Assembly (NCBI GenBank): GCA_010094045.1
Contig: ML986630.1
Coordinates: 45,479 to 80,448 of the forward strand
Reading direction: 5' to 3'
DNA from: Lojkania enalia
Taxonomy: Eukaryota > Ascomycota > Dothideomycetes > Pleosporales
Length of the DNA: 34,970 nt
In this document: positions 1 through 10,779 of the stretch, piece after piece
How the letters are laid out: the number at the start of each line of letters is the position of its first letter
Position numbering within the stretch: position 1 is the stretch's first letter
Notes under the pieces: generated by a model
The model's input: the letters and a program-made list of their open reading frames with translations, nothing else
Told to the model about the DNA's origin: nothing
Databases searched by the model: none
Program-made: the position numbers and the translations under genes

Positions 1-1154
1 AGCTAGATAGGACTCTAAGGTAATTAGGCCTTAAAATAGTACTAGGAATATCTTGCTTATACGCAAATGATAAGCTAATCGTCTTCTTTTATATTAATAA
101 TATCGTAATTCTAGTTTACCTATTAAATATCTCTACTAAGCAGAAATTTAAATCGCAATTAAGTAATAAATATAAACTCTAATCTCTTAAAGATCTAAAT
201 TAGTTTCTAGGAGTTTAAGTTATACGCGATATATAGTAGTATAAGACCTAGCTACTATAGAACTTATTTATTAATAAGGTAGCAGCGCGATTTAATATTA
301 CGGTTAATAAGAAGGCGCCGAGTACGCCTCTATACGAGAACGTACTACCAGCTGCTACTAAGGAATCCTCTAATAGGATATCTTATTACTAACAACTAAT
401 TAGTTGTCTAGTTTAGATTATAGTTTTTATACGCCTTAATATCGCGCGAGCGTACTCGATATTATTATAATACTTCTAGAACTCTAGTAATTATTATATT
501 AATACTACTTTAAGGGTATAGTAATATCTAATTAGTACGAAGTACTTAGCGATTATAGTAATAGCTAATAATATATAAAACACCTCTACTATCAGCTAGA
601 GTAGCGATACTAATTATATCAACTCTATAGAGCAATTACTATTCTATAATATATCTGATGCAGCCTTCGGCGATAATTCTAATACTTGTTAAAGTTCCTA
701 CAGCTATATATTTCAACTTTTTAGGATGCTAATCGATTAGAAAGCCTTAATTCAGCGTACGGTTATAAAATCGACTACTAAGGTAGAATTATTAGCACTA
801 TTAGTCGCCGGATTAAAAATAGAGTAGTAGTAGAAGGCCTTCGCCTTACTATACTTCCATATTAACGTGCAACTAGTACTACTTTACAATAATTAATAAA
901 TAGTAGATATCGTAAATAAGCCATCCGAGCGCTTTAATACTAAACTTCGCTATGTGGATATATACTAGTACTAGCTACGTTAAGAAGTAGTAGAGTAGAG
1001 ACTTATAATCAGTTGGCAACCGACGAATCTAATGTCAGCCGACGGCCTTATAAAAGTTCTGCAGCCGTAACAATACTAAAGGTTTATTAAGCAACTAAAA
1101 ATAGAAGATATTTCGGCTAGAATCGAATCTCAGGAATTTCTATTAGCTAAATAA
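1..1154 (+). pseudogene. Copia pol relic: reverse transcriptase C-terminus and RNase H
   Basis: Reading through many stop codons gives recognisable Copia pol. The sequence FYINNIVIL at about 87-113 is the RT active-site strand (usual YVDD, here YINN; both Asp to Asn changes are G-to-A type). FLGVxVIRD follows near 210-230. Near 655-810 DAAFGDNSNTC, FQLFxMLIDxKALIQRTV and KSTTKVELLAL match the Copia RNase H block (usual ADAA...D, SSTEAEY). Near 1005-1060 the C-terminal VGWQPTN-MSADGLIK matches the conserved end of Copia pol. The frame closes at a TAA at 1152-1154. Many internal TAG/TAA replace likely Gln or Trp codons. It would encode RT and RNase H of the cytoplasmic replication particle; it is dead. 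Confidence 0.85.
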
Positions 1155-1320
1155 ATCGATTACTAATAAGAATCTTAGGGGGTAATCTAAATTGATATTT
1201 CTGCAAGCGTACTTAGCTCTACTACTAGTTACTCTATATAATTTACCTCTTTTAGTATAGTATCTACCTTTATTTTTTTTTCGACGCAGCTTCTCCTTCG
1301 CAGTTAAAACTGGGGGGGTA

Positions 1321-1500
1321 TATTATGGGGATTTTCGGCTAGTCTACCGAGCTGTATTAGATATCGACGTACGATATTACGCTAGATATTAGCTAATATA
1401 CCCCTTTTTCATATACATAAATATGGCCCGCTGGCCATCTTCAATCAACCAGTTCAGCTTCTCATCTCCCTCCCTGAGACAAGATTCGCCTCTTACCACA
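1321..1500 (+). repeat. Copia 3' LTR, partly spared from RIP
   Basis: About 180 bp, starting just after a G-run polypurine tract, with TG...CA-type ends (tattatgg, taccaca). Bases 1321 to about 1385 carry the TA-rich mutated pattern. From about 1386 to 1500 there are ordinary CA and TG dinucleotides (ggcccgctggccatc, cttcaatcaaccag), so mutation fades inside the LTR. A tatacataaata box near 1410 followed by a pyrimidine-rich stretch would fit the LTR promoter. Confidence 0.7.
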
Positions 1501-3143
1501 AAGAGCAATTATAGTAGAATAAGGTATTAATACTAGGGTAGATTAAAGTAGTATTAGATTATAGGTTATCTTAGATAAACTCTTAGAAGCCTTCTAATAC
1601 TAATCTAAATTTGTTTTAGCTATAATCTATAGGTTAATAGTTCGTTCTAAGAGGTTAAAAACGCTTCTCCTTTCTATATTATAAACTATTAAGTAGATAA
1701 CTATAGTATTAAAAGAACTTTTCTATATAAGCTTAAAGCTAAAGTTTAGTATCTTTAGACTGGGGAGAATCTTATCCTATAGGTAGAAGAACTACTTAGA
1801 TTAGGATACGGATCCCCTAATAGCTGTACTAATAAAGCGAGCTTTAAAAGTTAGAAATACTTCTCTCTTATTTATTCTTAGGATTTAAAACGTCTATTAT
1901 ATCTCTATCTCTTTATTATTTATAATAAAATATAATTGTAGAAGTAAAATTATTTCTTCTATATTCTTAAACTAATACTAGTCTAATTTAGCTAGGTATT
2001 TTAGCTCTAGATACCCTTTTACAGTACTAGAGGTGTATCTCTATATTAATACTATACGTATATACTCTATTCGATAGTAATTTATATTAATCTTAAGTCG
2101 GTCTAAAATTAAAGCTTACTATTATTTAAATATTAGTTTACTACTATCTATAAAGCTTTTAATTTTAAGCGTATGTTTAGTAAGATAGGCTTAAAAGGGC
2201 TTAAAGGTAGTTAAAAGGTTTCTTACTAGAGGAGTTATAAAAGTTTCTTAATATATTATTAGTTCTAATTCGGTAGTTTATAGAAGTTAATTAGAATTAA
2301 TAGTTCTCTATTATATTAAACGTATAATGTCCTCTTATAAAATTATAATTTATTCTTAAGAGTTAGTTTACTCTAATTTCCCTCTAAATTAGATAGGTTC
2401 TTTATTATAGGCCCTATAGAGAGGGGTCCACCTATTATAGAGCCCTTTATAAAAGGTAACAGTTGTTCTATACGCGTAGATAGAAGTTTACTCTTATTAT
2501 AACTTATATATATATCGATTCTAGTATAGGAATTAGAAGGTAAATTATAGTTAGATATTAGCGGTTACCTCTAATTCTAATAGGTTATTAGTAGTCTCTA
2601 AGTTTCTACCTAGGCGTACTCTACGCGGCTTTTCTAAAGGCAATTCTAATTATAGAGGATAGGAAGTTCTAAACCTAAAGGCTTTAATTAATAGAAGATC
2701 TCTAAGATTCTATCTAGATAACTAAATAATTTAATATTATAGTATATAAGTATTATAATTTAAACTAAATCGGGTATATTTTAAACTTAGATATAGTTAA
2801 ATAAACAATTAATACAATATTATTAAAGAGGCTATTACTAGTAGTATTAAGTTCTTTTATATAATATAACGGTATAAATAAGATAATAGATCTAAATATA
2901 GTATAAATCTACTTAAAAGTATATAGAAGTATATAGAGGTTTAAGAACCTGGGAATTCTATTAACACCTATAGGCCTTATATAAAAGGATATAGAAGAAC
3001 TACTAAGCTACTTATAAGAGAGTATACAACTATATACGGATGGGAAAAGAGGCGGAGCTGGGGGTAGAATAAGATAAGCGAAAAGCTTTAGGATAAAGTT
3101 ATATATAAAGCTTTTCGTGGAATAATTTCTTCGTATCGTTACA
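1501..3143 (-). mobile_element. Gypsy A copy 1: 5' LTR/leader and gag part
   Basis: This 1.64-kb block is repeated at 21183-22825 in the same orientation, and in inverted orientation at 27362-30854, where it is split by a Fot1-like element. Differences between copies are mostly transitions. Read on the minus strand it begins tgtaacgatacga at 3143 (TG-type end shared by all three copies), runs through an LTR/leader of about 0.8 kb, then into a gag-like frame (for example KINKGEVFLTF and YDIERRSISNLLERT in copy 2). It stops just before the zinc knuckle, where the Copia is inserted. The rest of this copy lies beyond the Copia, outside the window. The 3' LTR is not visible, so LTR length cannot be set. 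Confidence 0.8.
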
Positions 3144-3934
3144 CGTAGAGTTTCTAGAAATTAAGTAAGTTATAACTATTATAGCTATTAAAGATTAGTA
3201 GTCGACGCGCACCTACTATATAATCCTTTATATACCTATCAAAGTATTTTAACTATTTAATATCGAGTTTATTTATTATCTAACCGTTTTTACTAACTAT
3301 AATAGCCTAGATTTTAGGTATATTATTATCTTTATACTAGGTAGAGAGATAGTAGTAGCTAGCGATAATAATAAAGGGTAGAAGTACCTAGCTAGTAGTA
3401 TTAATCTTCTAAATTACTAAAATCTATTTATAATTATCTAATTAAATTACATTTAGTTAATTATATCTCTTTATATCTATAATAACTAGTTATAATAAGA
3501 TAATATCTATTTAAAAGCTAGATTCGTTAAAGTTATATATATCCTTATTTATAATACTATACTTCTCTTTAGTATACTATATAAGTTTAAACTAGCTTTT
3601 AATTATTTTAGAATCTTTATATAAAGCTTTCGAGTAATTATAAAGCTAATTTAGGCGTATATTAAGCTTAGGAGTATATCTAATAAAGTTTCTAAGCTAA
3701 TATATATTAATCTAGCCTATATTATATTTAGTAAGTAAGCTATTAGCTATATTTTATATAGTAGCTAAAGTAGGCGTAAATTCTTATAAATCTAGGTTAA
3801 GTATATATTAATTAATAACCTCCTCTTTAAGTTTCGTTAATCTCTTTAAGTTAGGCTTATAATTGTACTATAAGTAGATTCTAGTATATTATTAGTATAC
3901 GGTTGTTTAAATTGTATTAAATATTAAAGTAGTA
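3144..3934 (-). pseudogene. pogo/Fot1-type transposase relic, broken
   Basis: Minus-strand relic of a DDE_1 (pogo/Fot1, Tc1/mariner superfamily) transposase. With stops read through it shows the CENP-B-type DNA-binding region (KRLTKLKEEVINQYILDLDL), the linker (NLCDP-like), then KEKYSIINKDIYNFNESSF near 3505-3560, which matches the family motif around the first catalytic Asp (NFDExGF). It continues to RRLLIFNSYNSYNLLNF near 3150-3200, matching the second Asp motif (LLxxDGHxSH; here Asp to Asn). It is cut at 3144 by Gypsy A copy 1, so the C-terminal third with the last acidic residue is missing. Its N-terminal end continues at 5785 beyond the Fot1-like element inserted at 3935-5784. This family is distinct from the two Fot1-like elements that are complete here. 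Confidence 0.75.
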
Positions 3935-5784
3935 ACGTAGTTTATAAGTAAGCTATTAGTATAAGTAAGCTGTTACCCTACTAAGATTTAAACAACTTAA
4001 TTGCGATAATTATTAACCACATATATATATACTATAAGAAGTAATAGTCTATTAGATTATTTAGTATCTATACTATTAATTTAGTATATTTAAGTATTAT
4101 AGCTAGGCTATTTATAGTACCTACAGCTCTGTTAAGGCTGGCTATTCTCTTATAGCTAAGTACTTTAATTACGAATTTTCTTATTAATCTACCTCTTAAT
4201 ATTATTTTAATTAATTATATCCTTACCTACAGCTTTTATTAGAATCCCCTACTTCTATAATCGCTTTTTTTTCCGTTATTTTTACTTTATTACTACCTTA
4301 TTTACTTACTTAAGGCTCTTAATTTAATTAGCTATTAGCACGATTAAATATATTATTATTATAGCGCCTTTTTAAAGCTGATTAAAGGCTGCGATAATTA
4401 ATATAGGTAATAAGTTTTAATATTACTGAATCCTACTATAAATTATTATTAATTAAGCCTTTAGTTCGCGTATATTACTAGGTATTTTAGCCTTTTAGGG
4501 GGTAGTCTCTAGTATAGGTAGTATTAGTGTATATAGCTTAATATTAAGCTTTAATAGTACTACCTCTAAATTATATAGTACTATTCTAGCACCTTTAAAG
4601 CTTGCGCGGATATTAGTTTCTATAATTAATTAATTATAGGCTGCTTTAAAGGCTAGAAGAAAGATAGTTTTATTAATATAGTTAATATAATCGTATACTA
4701 AAGCTAAGATCTTAGTATTATACGCGTACTTTAATAGCGAGAAATAGCCTATATTAAGTAGCTATAGTAGATATAATAAAAATAGTAGTATACAGAAATA
4801 GATAATCTTCTCCTTTTTATAGATCTCTTAAAACTTAAGCGAAACGTAGCTTTTATAGCTATTAATAACTAGTAATCGATAGGTGCCTATTATACAGCTC
4901 CTTATATACTAATTAAAGTACTTAAACTAGGTAATACTAATCTCGTTATTTATCTAGCTATTATTACTAGTTATAATCGCCTAATCGCCCGGTATATTAT
5001 TACTCTTATACTAATAAGATAGGTAGTAGACGCTCTTAAAAATAATAAATAGTAGGATCGTCTAACTAATTATATTAATTACTGAAATTATTATAGTCTA
5101 TTTATAATCGTCTAGCTAAATAGCCTTTATATAATAATTCTCTAACTCTATAACAACTAGCTAAGCTAATATTTGGCCTATAATAAAGCCTATCTTATTA
5201 AAATTATAGATATCCTTATCTTAAATTCTATACTTCCCCTTTATACCTTATAGAAGCTGGAACTATATATCTATAATTATTAGATCTTTATATAGAGCTT
5301 ACTACGAATTATAAGAACGGTTTAATTAGGTTTTAAGGCGTTTAATACACCGTACGAAGTTTTAAAACTAGTAGATACTAACCTAGCTAGCGCTGTACTT
5401 AGCTAATAGTCTATTTACTATAGCTCGTATACTATTAATTATAGGCGGAAATTCTCGTGAATCCTGATCAAGAATATAGCTAATAAGTACCTCCTCTTTA
5501 GTCTTTATAAGCTTCTTTAAATTTAGCTTATAATTATATTACGTAGCTATTCTAGCGCGTTAAAAGTAGAGAGTACTTTAAGAGTAGTAAAAAGTTATTA
5601 CAGCGCTATTCTTAGTAAAAACTTAACTTTGATTAATAGCTAAAATTATAAGAATAATTTATAATTCTTTATAGGTTAATTATATATTACTATATTAAGC
5701 TATTACGCGTTAATCTAGGTAGGCTGTTAAAAGTTTAGTAAGATAATAGCTTACTTATACTAACAGCTTACTTATAAACTATAT
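3935..5784 (-). mobile_element. Complete Fot1-like (pogo, Tc1/mariner) DNA transposon, family 1
   Basis: A 1850-bp element with long terminal inverted repeats: left acgtagtttataagtaagc from 3935; right, read on the minus strand from 5784, atatagtttataagtaagc. The match continues for more than 50 bp. It is flanked by TA on both sides (3933-3934 and 5785-5786), the known target duplication of this superfamily. Each inverted repeat holds a doubled motif, TAAGTAAGCTRTTA, about 16 bp apart, the likely transposase binding sites. The single coding relic is on the minus strand. The element is inserted in the older pogo relic that flanks it. Confidence 0.85.
3990..5640 (-). pseudogene. Fot1-like transposase relic (DDE_1) of family 1
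   Basis: Minus-strand coding relic filling the element. Near 5165-5225 it reads KDIYNFNKIGFIIGQ, the family block around the first catalytic Asp (NFDExGF). Near 4855-4895 it reads YRLLVINSYKSYVSLKF, the block around the second Asp (LLIxDGHxSH; Asp to Asn). Upstream, near 5270-5320, lies the CEDP..I..WF-like linker between the CENP-B DNA-binding half and the catalytic half. The C-terminal part (about 4000-4400) is lysine-rich and poorly preserved. Dozens of TAA/TAG stops, mostly explained by C-to-T changes, show it is inactive. Ends are approximate because no start or stop can be trusted. Confidence 0.75.
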
Positions 5785-5960
5785 TATATCTTTTACTATT
5801 TATTTAGCCTCTTTTAGTAGCTAAAATAGTTAAGTTTACTTAATTCCTATTTTAGACTATTATAATATCTTATAGTTTTAAGTTATAGGTTAATAATATA
5901 GAATTACCTAACCTAGGGTTAAAATAGCTAAATTATACCCTATAGGGATAGCAGCAATTT
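5785..5960 (-). pseudogene. Remainder of the split pogo relic and unresolved junction
   Basis: Directly beyond the TA duplicate of the inserted Fot1-like element. A few lysine-rich minus-strand codons resemble the N-terminal end of a CENP-B/pogo transposase, which would join the relic at 3144-3934. No inverted repeat for that older element is recognisable. The boundary to Gypsy B lies somewhere in 5880-6100 and cannot be placed from the sequence alone. Confidence 0.35.
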
Positions 5961-6299
5961 ATCTCTCTTTCATCAGCTATTTCTTTTCTAAGAGAACTAA
6001 ATATATAAATATTTTAACTCTACTACTCTATCTATTATTACTATACTATAATCTATTATACTAGTCTATTATATTTAAATCGCTTAAACTTTTTAGAGCA
6101 GTCTAGTAGTAATTTCCAATACTATAAATACGTCTCCTACCCCTCTTAGCCTAATAGCCAGCTTAGCTAGGTATATAAGAACCCTAACGTCTAGCAACGG
6201 GCGAGATACTAACCTTAGAGCTAGTAAGGACTTATTTAGCTAGAAGAGTAGACTAGAGCGAATATTTATCAAACATCTAAAGAATTGCGGAGTTGTAGT

Positions 6300-9200
6300 A
6301 CTATCTAGCACTCTCTAGCCTAGAGTAGTATAGAGTAAAATATAGATACTAAAGACTTAGAAAGACTATAATAATAGATATAAGGTAAATAAAATTGGAA
6401 GGATTTTAAACAGCTATAGGAGATAAAGTAATAATATAAAATAAGTAATATCTCTATAATTAATTCAGCTATTATTATATTAGAGGGAGTATAGTTGCCG
6501 CGAACTATCTCTACCTAAGTTAATCTTCTTCGCCTTAAACCTCCTTATACCTATAAGAAGAAGGATTATATAAACTATAACTAATAGATCTAAGACTATA
6601 AAAAGTACTTTATCTAGTTACTAGTAGACTTTTAAATAGAAAGATAGAAAGTTACTTTTATTTCTAGATATATTTTAGAGTTTTTAAAGACTTTATAAGA
6701 GATATATAAAACTATAAAGTGCTAAAAGAGTATATATTAGATCCCTATATAGGATATCCTAAAAGTAAAAATGCTAAGTATATTAGAAACTCTATTAGAA
6801 CGAAGGTAAGAAGCTTTTAATACCTTAAAAAGGTGTAGACAAAGGACAGGCCAGTTTCTAACTAACTTATTAAACTATATAAAACTTCTATAAGAAGAAG
6901 TTAGAGAGATAAATAAAGACCGTATAGTAAACGAGTTTATTTTAGTCTTATTTAAGCCGATAAGAAGAGATTTAGATCTTCTCCTAAGACTATAGCTTTA
7001 GATACTACTAGAAGTAGAAGAACACGCGAATGTAGTCTTTAGGTATTACTAAAAGCCTTATAAAGGGTAAGAGAGGTATAATATAGGTAATTGTAAGAGG
7101 CGAGGGTCTAATACTTTAGGGGAGAGTAATAGTACTCTAAAGGAGGCTAGAAAGAGCTAGAAACTCCTAAAGAGGTCTAGAAAAGGTAATATCTACTTAG
7201 AACGGCCTCCTATTATATATTAGATATATAGAGAGGAGGGCTATAAATCTTCTAACTATCTCTAGAAGAAAGAGAAGTCTAAAAAAGCTCTCGAACAGAA
7301 GTTAGAAAAAGGTAAGAATTAGAAGAACTAAACTCCTTTTTTCTAGCTTATATTAAACTCTCTAGAAAGAGTAAGAAGCTAGGAAAATTGTATAAATTAT
7401 TTTTTCGAACTCCTATAAAGTTGTTTATAGTTAAAATAGTAGTAGAGGGTTTAGTTAAGAATAATTATTTAATTAACCCAGGTATATAATTAAATCTCCT
7501 TAATACTATACTTGTAAAGTAGTATAGCTTAAAAATCGATCTACTATTAAAGTTAATAGTAGAAGCTGTAAACAGCTCTAAGATCCTAATATATAGGACT
7601 ACTATCGTAAAAGTTGCTATTAGGGACTTGCGTAGTAAAGTTTAAGTTTATAAGGTACTATTTATAGTATTAGACCTTAAAGGGTATAAGGTTTACCTTA
7701 GAATATCTTAGATATAGGATTATAATCCGAAATTAAACTTTCTTAGTAGAAGAATACTCTTTAGGGGGGTAAAGGTTATAGGCTTGCTCTAGTTTTGTAA
7801 GGTAGTATTAGAGGATATAGAAGAGTTCGCGGAGACTATTATAGGTGGTAAAGTAGATGTCTATATATGCCTAGTTAATTCAGTAGCTATAGTAGATGAA
7901 ATTAGTGCTAAAACAGGCTAATTACGGCTAGAGTATACCAATTTTAAGAATATATTTAATAAAAAGCAATCTTTAATACTTATAAAGTATAAGCTTTAAG
8001 ATTTAGCTATAAATCTACTAGAAAGAACTAGTTCTTTATATTAACTACTATATAATTTATTTTCGGTTAAGTTTTAGTATCTCTAAAAGTATCTAGATAA
8101 GTACTTATAATATAGATAGATTAGAAGATCCCGATCGCCTACTAGCATACTAATCCTTTTTATAAAAAAGAAGAATAGTAGTTTAAAGCTCTATATAGAT
8201 TATAGAGGTTTAAATAAGATTACTATACATAATTAGTACTCTCTTCCCCTAATTTTAGAGTTGCTAAAGCGTCTAGCGTAAGCTAAGTATTATACTAAGC
8301 TTAATATTAGAGAAGCTTACTATAGAATTAGGATAAAGAAAGGAGATAAATAGAAGACCGTATTTTATACTAGATACGGTTCTTTTAAGTATACTATTAT
8401 ACCGTTTAGCCTAACAAATATACTAGCCTAATTTTAAGCGTATATTAACTAGATACTTACTAGCCTTATTAATATAATATATATTATATACTTAGATAAT
8501 ATTTTAATCTTCTCTAATATAGAAGAGAAATATATTAAGTATATTAAGGAAGTACTTTAGAGACTATACGAGGCTAAGCTCTTTATAAAACTTAGTAAAT
8601 ATAACTTCTATACTAGGAAAATAGACTATCTAGAGTTTATTATTTACTTTAAGAGGATTAAATTTAACTACTTCTAGTTAAAAACTATCTAGGATTAGCT
8701 AGTTTTATAGACTATACAAGATATACAGATCTTTATTAGATTTATAAACTACTACTATAGGTTTATTATAGGATTCTTAAGGATTGTCTTACCTTTAATA
8801 AGATTGACCTAAAAGGGGCTAAAGGCTGCTAAAGAAGGCTATACCTAGAGAAGAGAAGAAAGTTAAGAGCTAGATATTAGTTAAAAAGAACTAGAGGCCT
8901 TCTAATAGTTAAAGGAAGCTTTTTTAAACGTTTCTATCCTAACTTATTATAAGTTAACTCAGCTTATAAAGGTTAAAGTTAATACTTCTAGGAGCGCTAT
9001 TTTAGGAATTCTTAGCTAGCTTATAAAAAAGTAGGTAAGATAATATAGTAACCTATTAATTTCTTTTTAAAAAGCTTAGTATAACAGAGTATAACTATAA
9101 TATATATAACTAGAAACTACTTATAATAGTAGAAAGCTTAGAGTACTAGTATTAGTATTTATAAAAAGTTACGTTCGACCTTTATATAGACTATAATAAC

Positions 9201-9935
9201 CTCTATTAGTTTATAAAAACAAAGACTTTAGTCTATTAATATATACAATCGTATCTTAAGCTTATTAAATACAATTATAACCTTATCTACTAACCTAGTA
9301 AACTTAACCTAGCCGATAAACTATTATATTAACTAGACTATATAAAGGAAGCGTAGGTACCTTTAAAGAAGTTTAATATAAGATATATTAAACCTATACG
9401 CGCTAAGATTAGTCTAAAAAGAGTAAAAAGAACTAATTTAGACTAGAATAATAGTATTAAGATTCTTAAGGTTTTAATAGTAGTAACCCGCGTATAGACT
9501 ATTTAGAAAGGTTTTTCTCCTATCTAGAAAGTAGAAGAGACCTCTTCCTTAGACTAAGAATACTATAACAGCCCGGAGTAGGCTAAAGAAAGTAATAAAG
9601 GGAAGATAGAGCTGATAATACTTTAAAAGAGGTAAAACGCCCTTAATTAGATATATAACTATCCTATAGTAGGCTATAAAGGATAGATAAAAATATATAA
9701 GAGAGTATTGTGTTAATTTTAGTAGAAAGATATAAGAGATAATATTAAGGCCTACTATCGGGATTATTTAAGATGTAGAAGGGTAAAAGCTCTTAGGTAT
9801 AAGCCTTATAGCCTATTACAACTATTACCTGTACTAAGTAGACTATAAGAGTAAGTTATATTCGATTTTATTATAGAACTCCCTCTAAGTCTATTTCTTA
9901 GTTAAGTATATAACTTAATTATAGTTGTTATTAAC
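6300..9935 (+). pseudogene. Gypsy B gag-pol relic: gag, protease, RT, RNase H, integrase N-terminus
   Basis: Readable parts in order: a gag region from about 6300 with the zinc-knuckle codons at 7218-7259 reading Y-x2-Y-x4-Y-x4-Y in place of C-x2-C-x4-H-x4-C; a protease-like VVEGLVKNNYLINPGIQLNLLN near 7435-7505 (usual DxG active site altered); RT from about 8060 with LYINYRGLNKITIHN near 8190-8235, FKYTIIPFSLTN near 8385-8415 and YLDN at 8489-8500 (usual YLDD). RNase H follows near 9080-9200. The integrase starts near 9700 and reaches IFDFIIELPLSLF and LIIVVIN near 9855-9935, where Gypsy C is inserted. Confidence 0.82.
9931..9935. repeat. TTAAC target-site duplication, left copy
   Basis: TTAAC directly before the left LTR of Gypsy C. 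The same five bases follow the right LTR at 16093-16097. A 5-bp duplication is the usual length for Ty3/gypsy integration. Confidence 0.8.
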
Positions 9936-10238
9936 TATTATAGACGCTTACGCGTAGTTAGTTAATCGTACTTTAGATAGTCAACTCTATTACTATATAT
10001 TACGTGTAAATATTAAAACGTTATATAAAGAATAGAGATATCTATATTATATAGATTTTTATAGAAGCTAGGTTTATACTACTATATAGGCTAGCCGGGT
10101 CGGTAAAACCTTCCTCTATTATAGTTAAGACAAGTCGGTTATATTCCAGCTAGTAGCTAATAGTTGTTACTAGTAGCTGGTTTAAGTATTATAGTAAGAG
10201 TAGTATAGGTGTAGAGGTATTATGGTATTACTATAATA
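9936..10238 (-). repeat. Gypsy C 3' LTR (303 bp)
   Basis: Matches 15818-16092 along its length except for a block near 10005-10045 that makes it 28 bp longer. On the minus strand it starts tattatagt (mutated TGTTACGG) and ends gtctataata (mutated CTACAACA), giving TG...CA ends. It directly follows the polypurine tract. Confidence 0.85.
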
Positions 10239-10350
10239 ATACCCCCCTTTTAGTTATAAGCTTCTACGAGTTAGGTTTTTATATTATATTCGGGTTATTT
10301 ATAATTAAGTAGTAGTTATTAATACTAATATTAGTTAAAGTTGTAGGTAT

Positions 10351-10690
10351 ATTAGCGCGATTAGTTATTATCGTATAGTAGTACTATACTAGAGATTAGG
10401 TCGGTTTATATAGTAGTACTATACTAGGGATTAGGTTAGATTACAGGCGTATTAGCGCGATTAGTTATTATCGTATAATAGTATTATACTAGGGATTAGG
10501 TTAGATTATAGGTATATTAGTACGATTAGTTGTTATTATATAGTAGTACTATACTAGAGGTTAGATTAGATCGCAGGTATATTAGTACGACCGGTTATTA
10601 ATAGTAGTACTATATTAGGGATTAGGTTAGTTTAGTTTATATAGTAGTACTATACTAGGGATTAGTAGTAGTATTATTACTAGCGTTATA
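10351..10690. repeat. Imperfect tandem repeat in the Gypsy C 3' untranslated region
   Basis: About four units of roughly 65 bp starting attagYRCGAttagtt at 10351, 10451, 10516 and 10581. Each contains tagtagtactatactag and ends ttagattRcaggYRt. The first and last units carry an extra internal tagtagtactatactag block. It lies between the chromodomain end and the polypurine tract. Differences between units are mostly transitions. Confidence 0.75.
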
Positions 10691-10779
10691 TTAGTATAGT
10701 ATTATTATAAGCGTCTAGGAATATACTTAAATTAGACTCTAGCGCCTAATTAAGAATCTAGACGTAATATTATATTTGG

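Larger units (their letters stand above)
1..1500 (+). mobile_element. Copia (Ty1/copia) retrotransposon, 3' part, RIP-degraded
   Basis: The 3' half of a Copia element whose 5' part lies before the window. In order it shows the end of reverse transcriptase, RNase H, a short 3' leader, a polypurine tract (a G-run at about 1311-1318 within aactgggggggta) and a 3' LTR from 1321. The LTR starts tattatgg, as expected for a mutated TGTTGTGG, and ends taccaca at 1500. The bases that follow (aagagcaatt) align with the gag region of Gypsy A copies 2 and 3, differing only by transitions. This Copia therefore appears to be inserted in Gypsy A copy 1, with aagag (1501-1505) as the probable target duplication; the other duplicate is outside the window. 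The coding part is full of TAA/TAG and cannot be functional. Confidence 0.88.

Noticed and set aside
5900..6300. Precise 5' LTR of Gypsy B
   Set aside because: No second LTR copy is available (its 3' end is lost at the gap), and no reliable TG start, primer site or duplication could be recognised.
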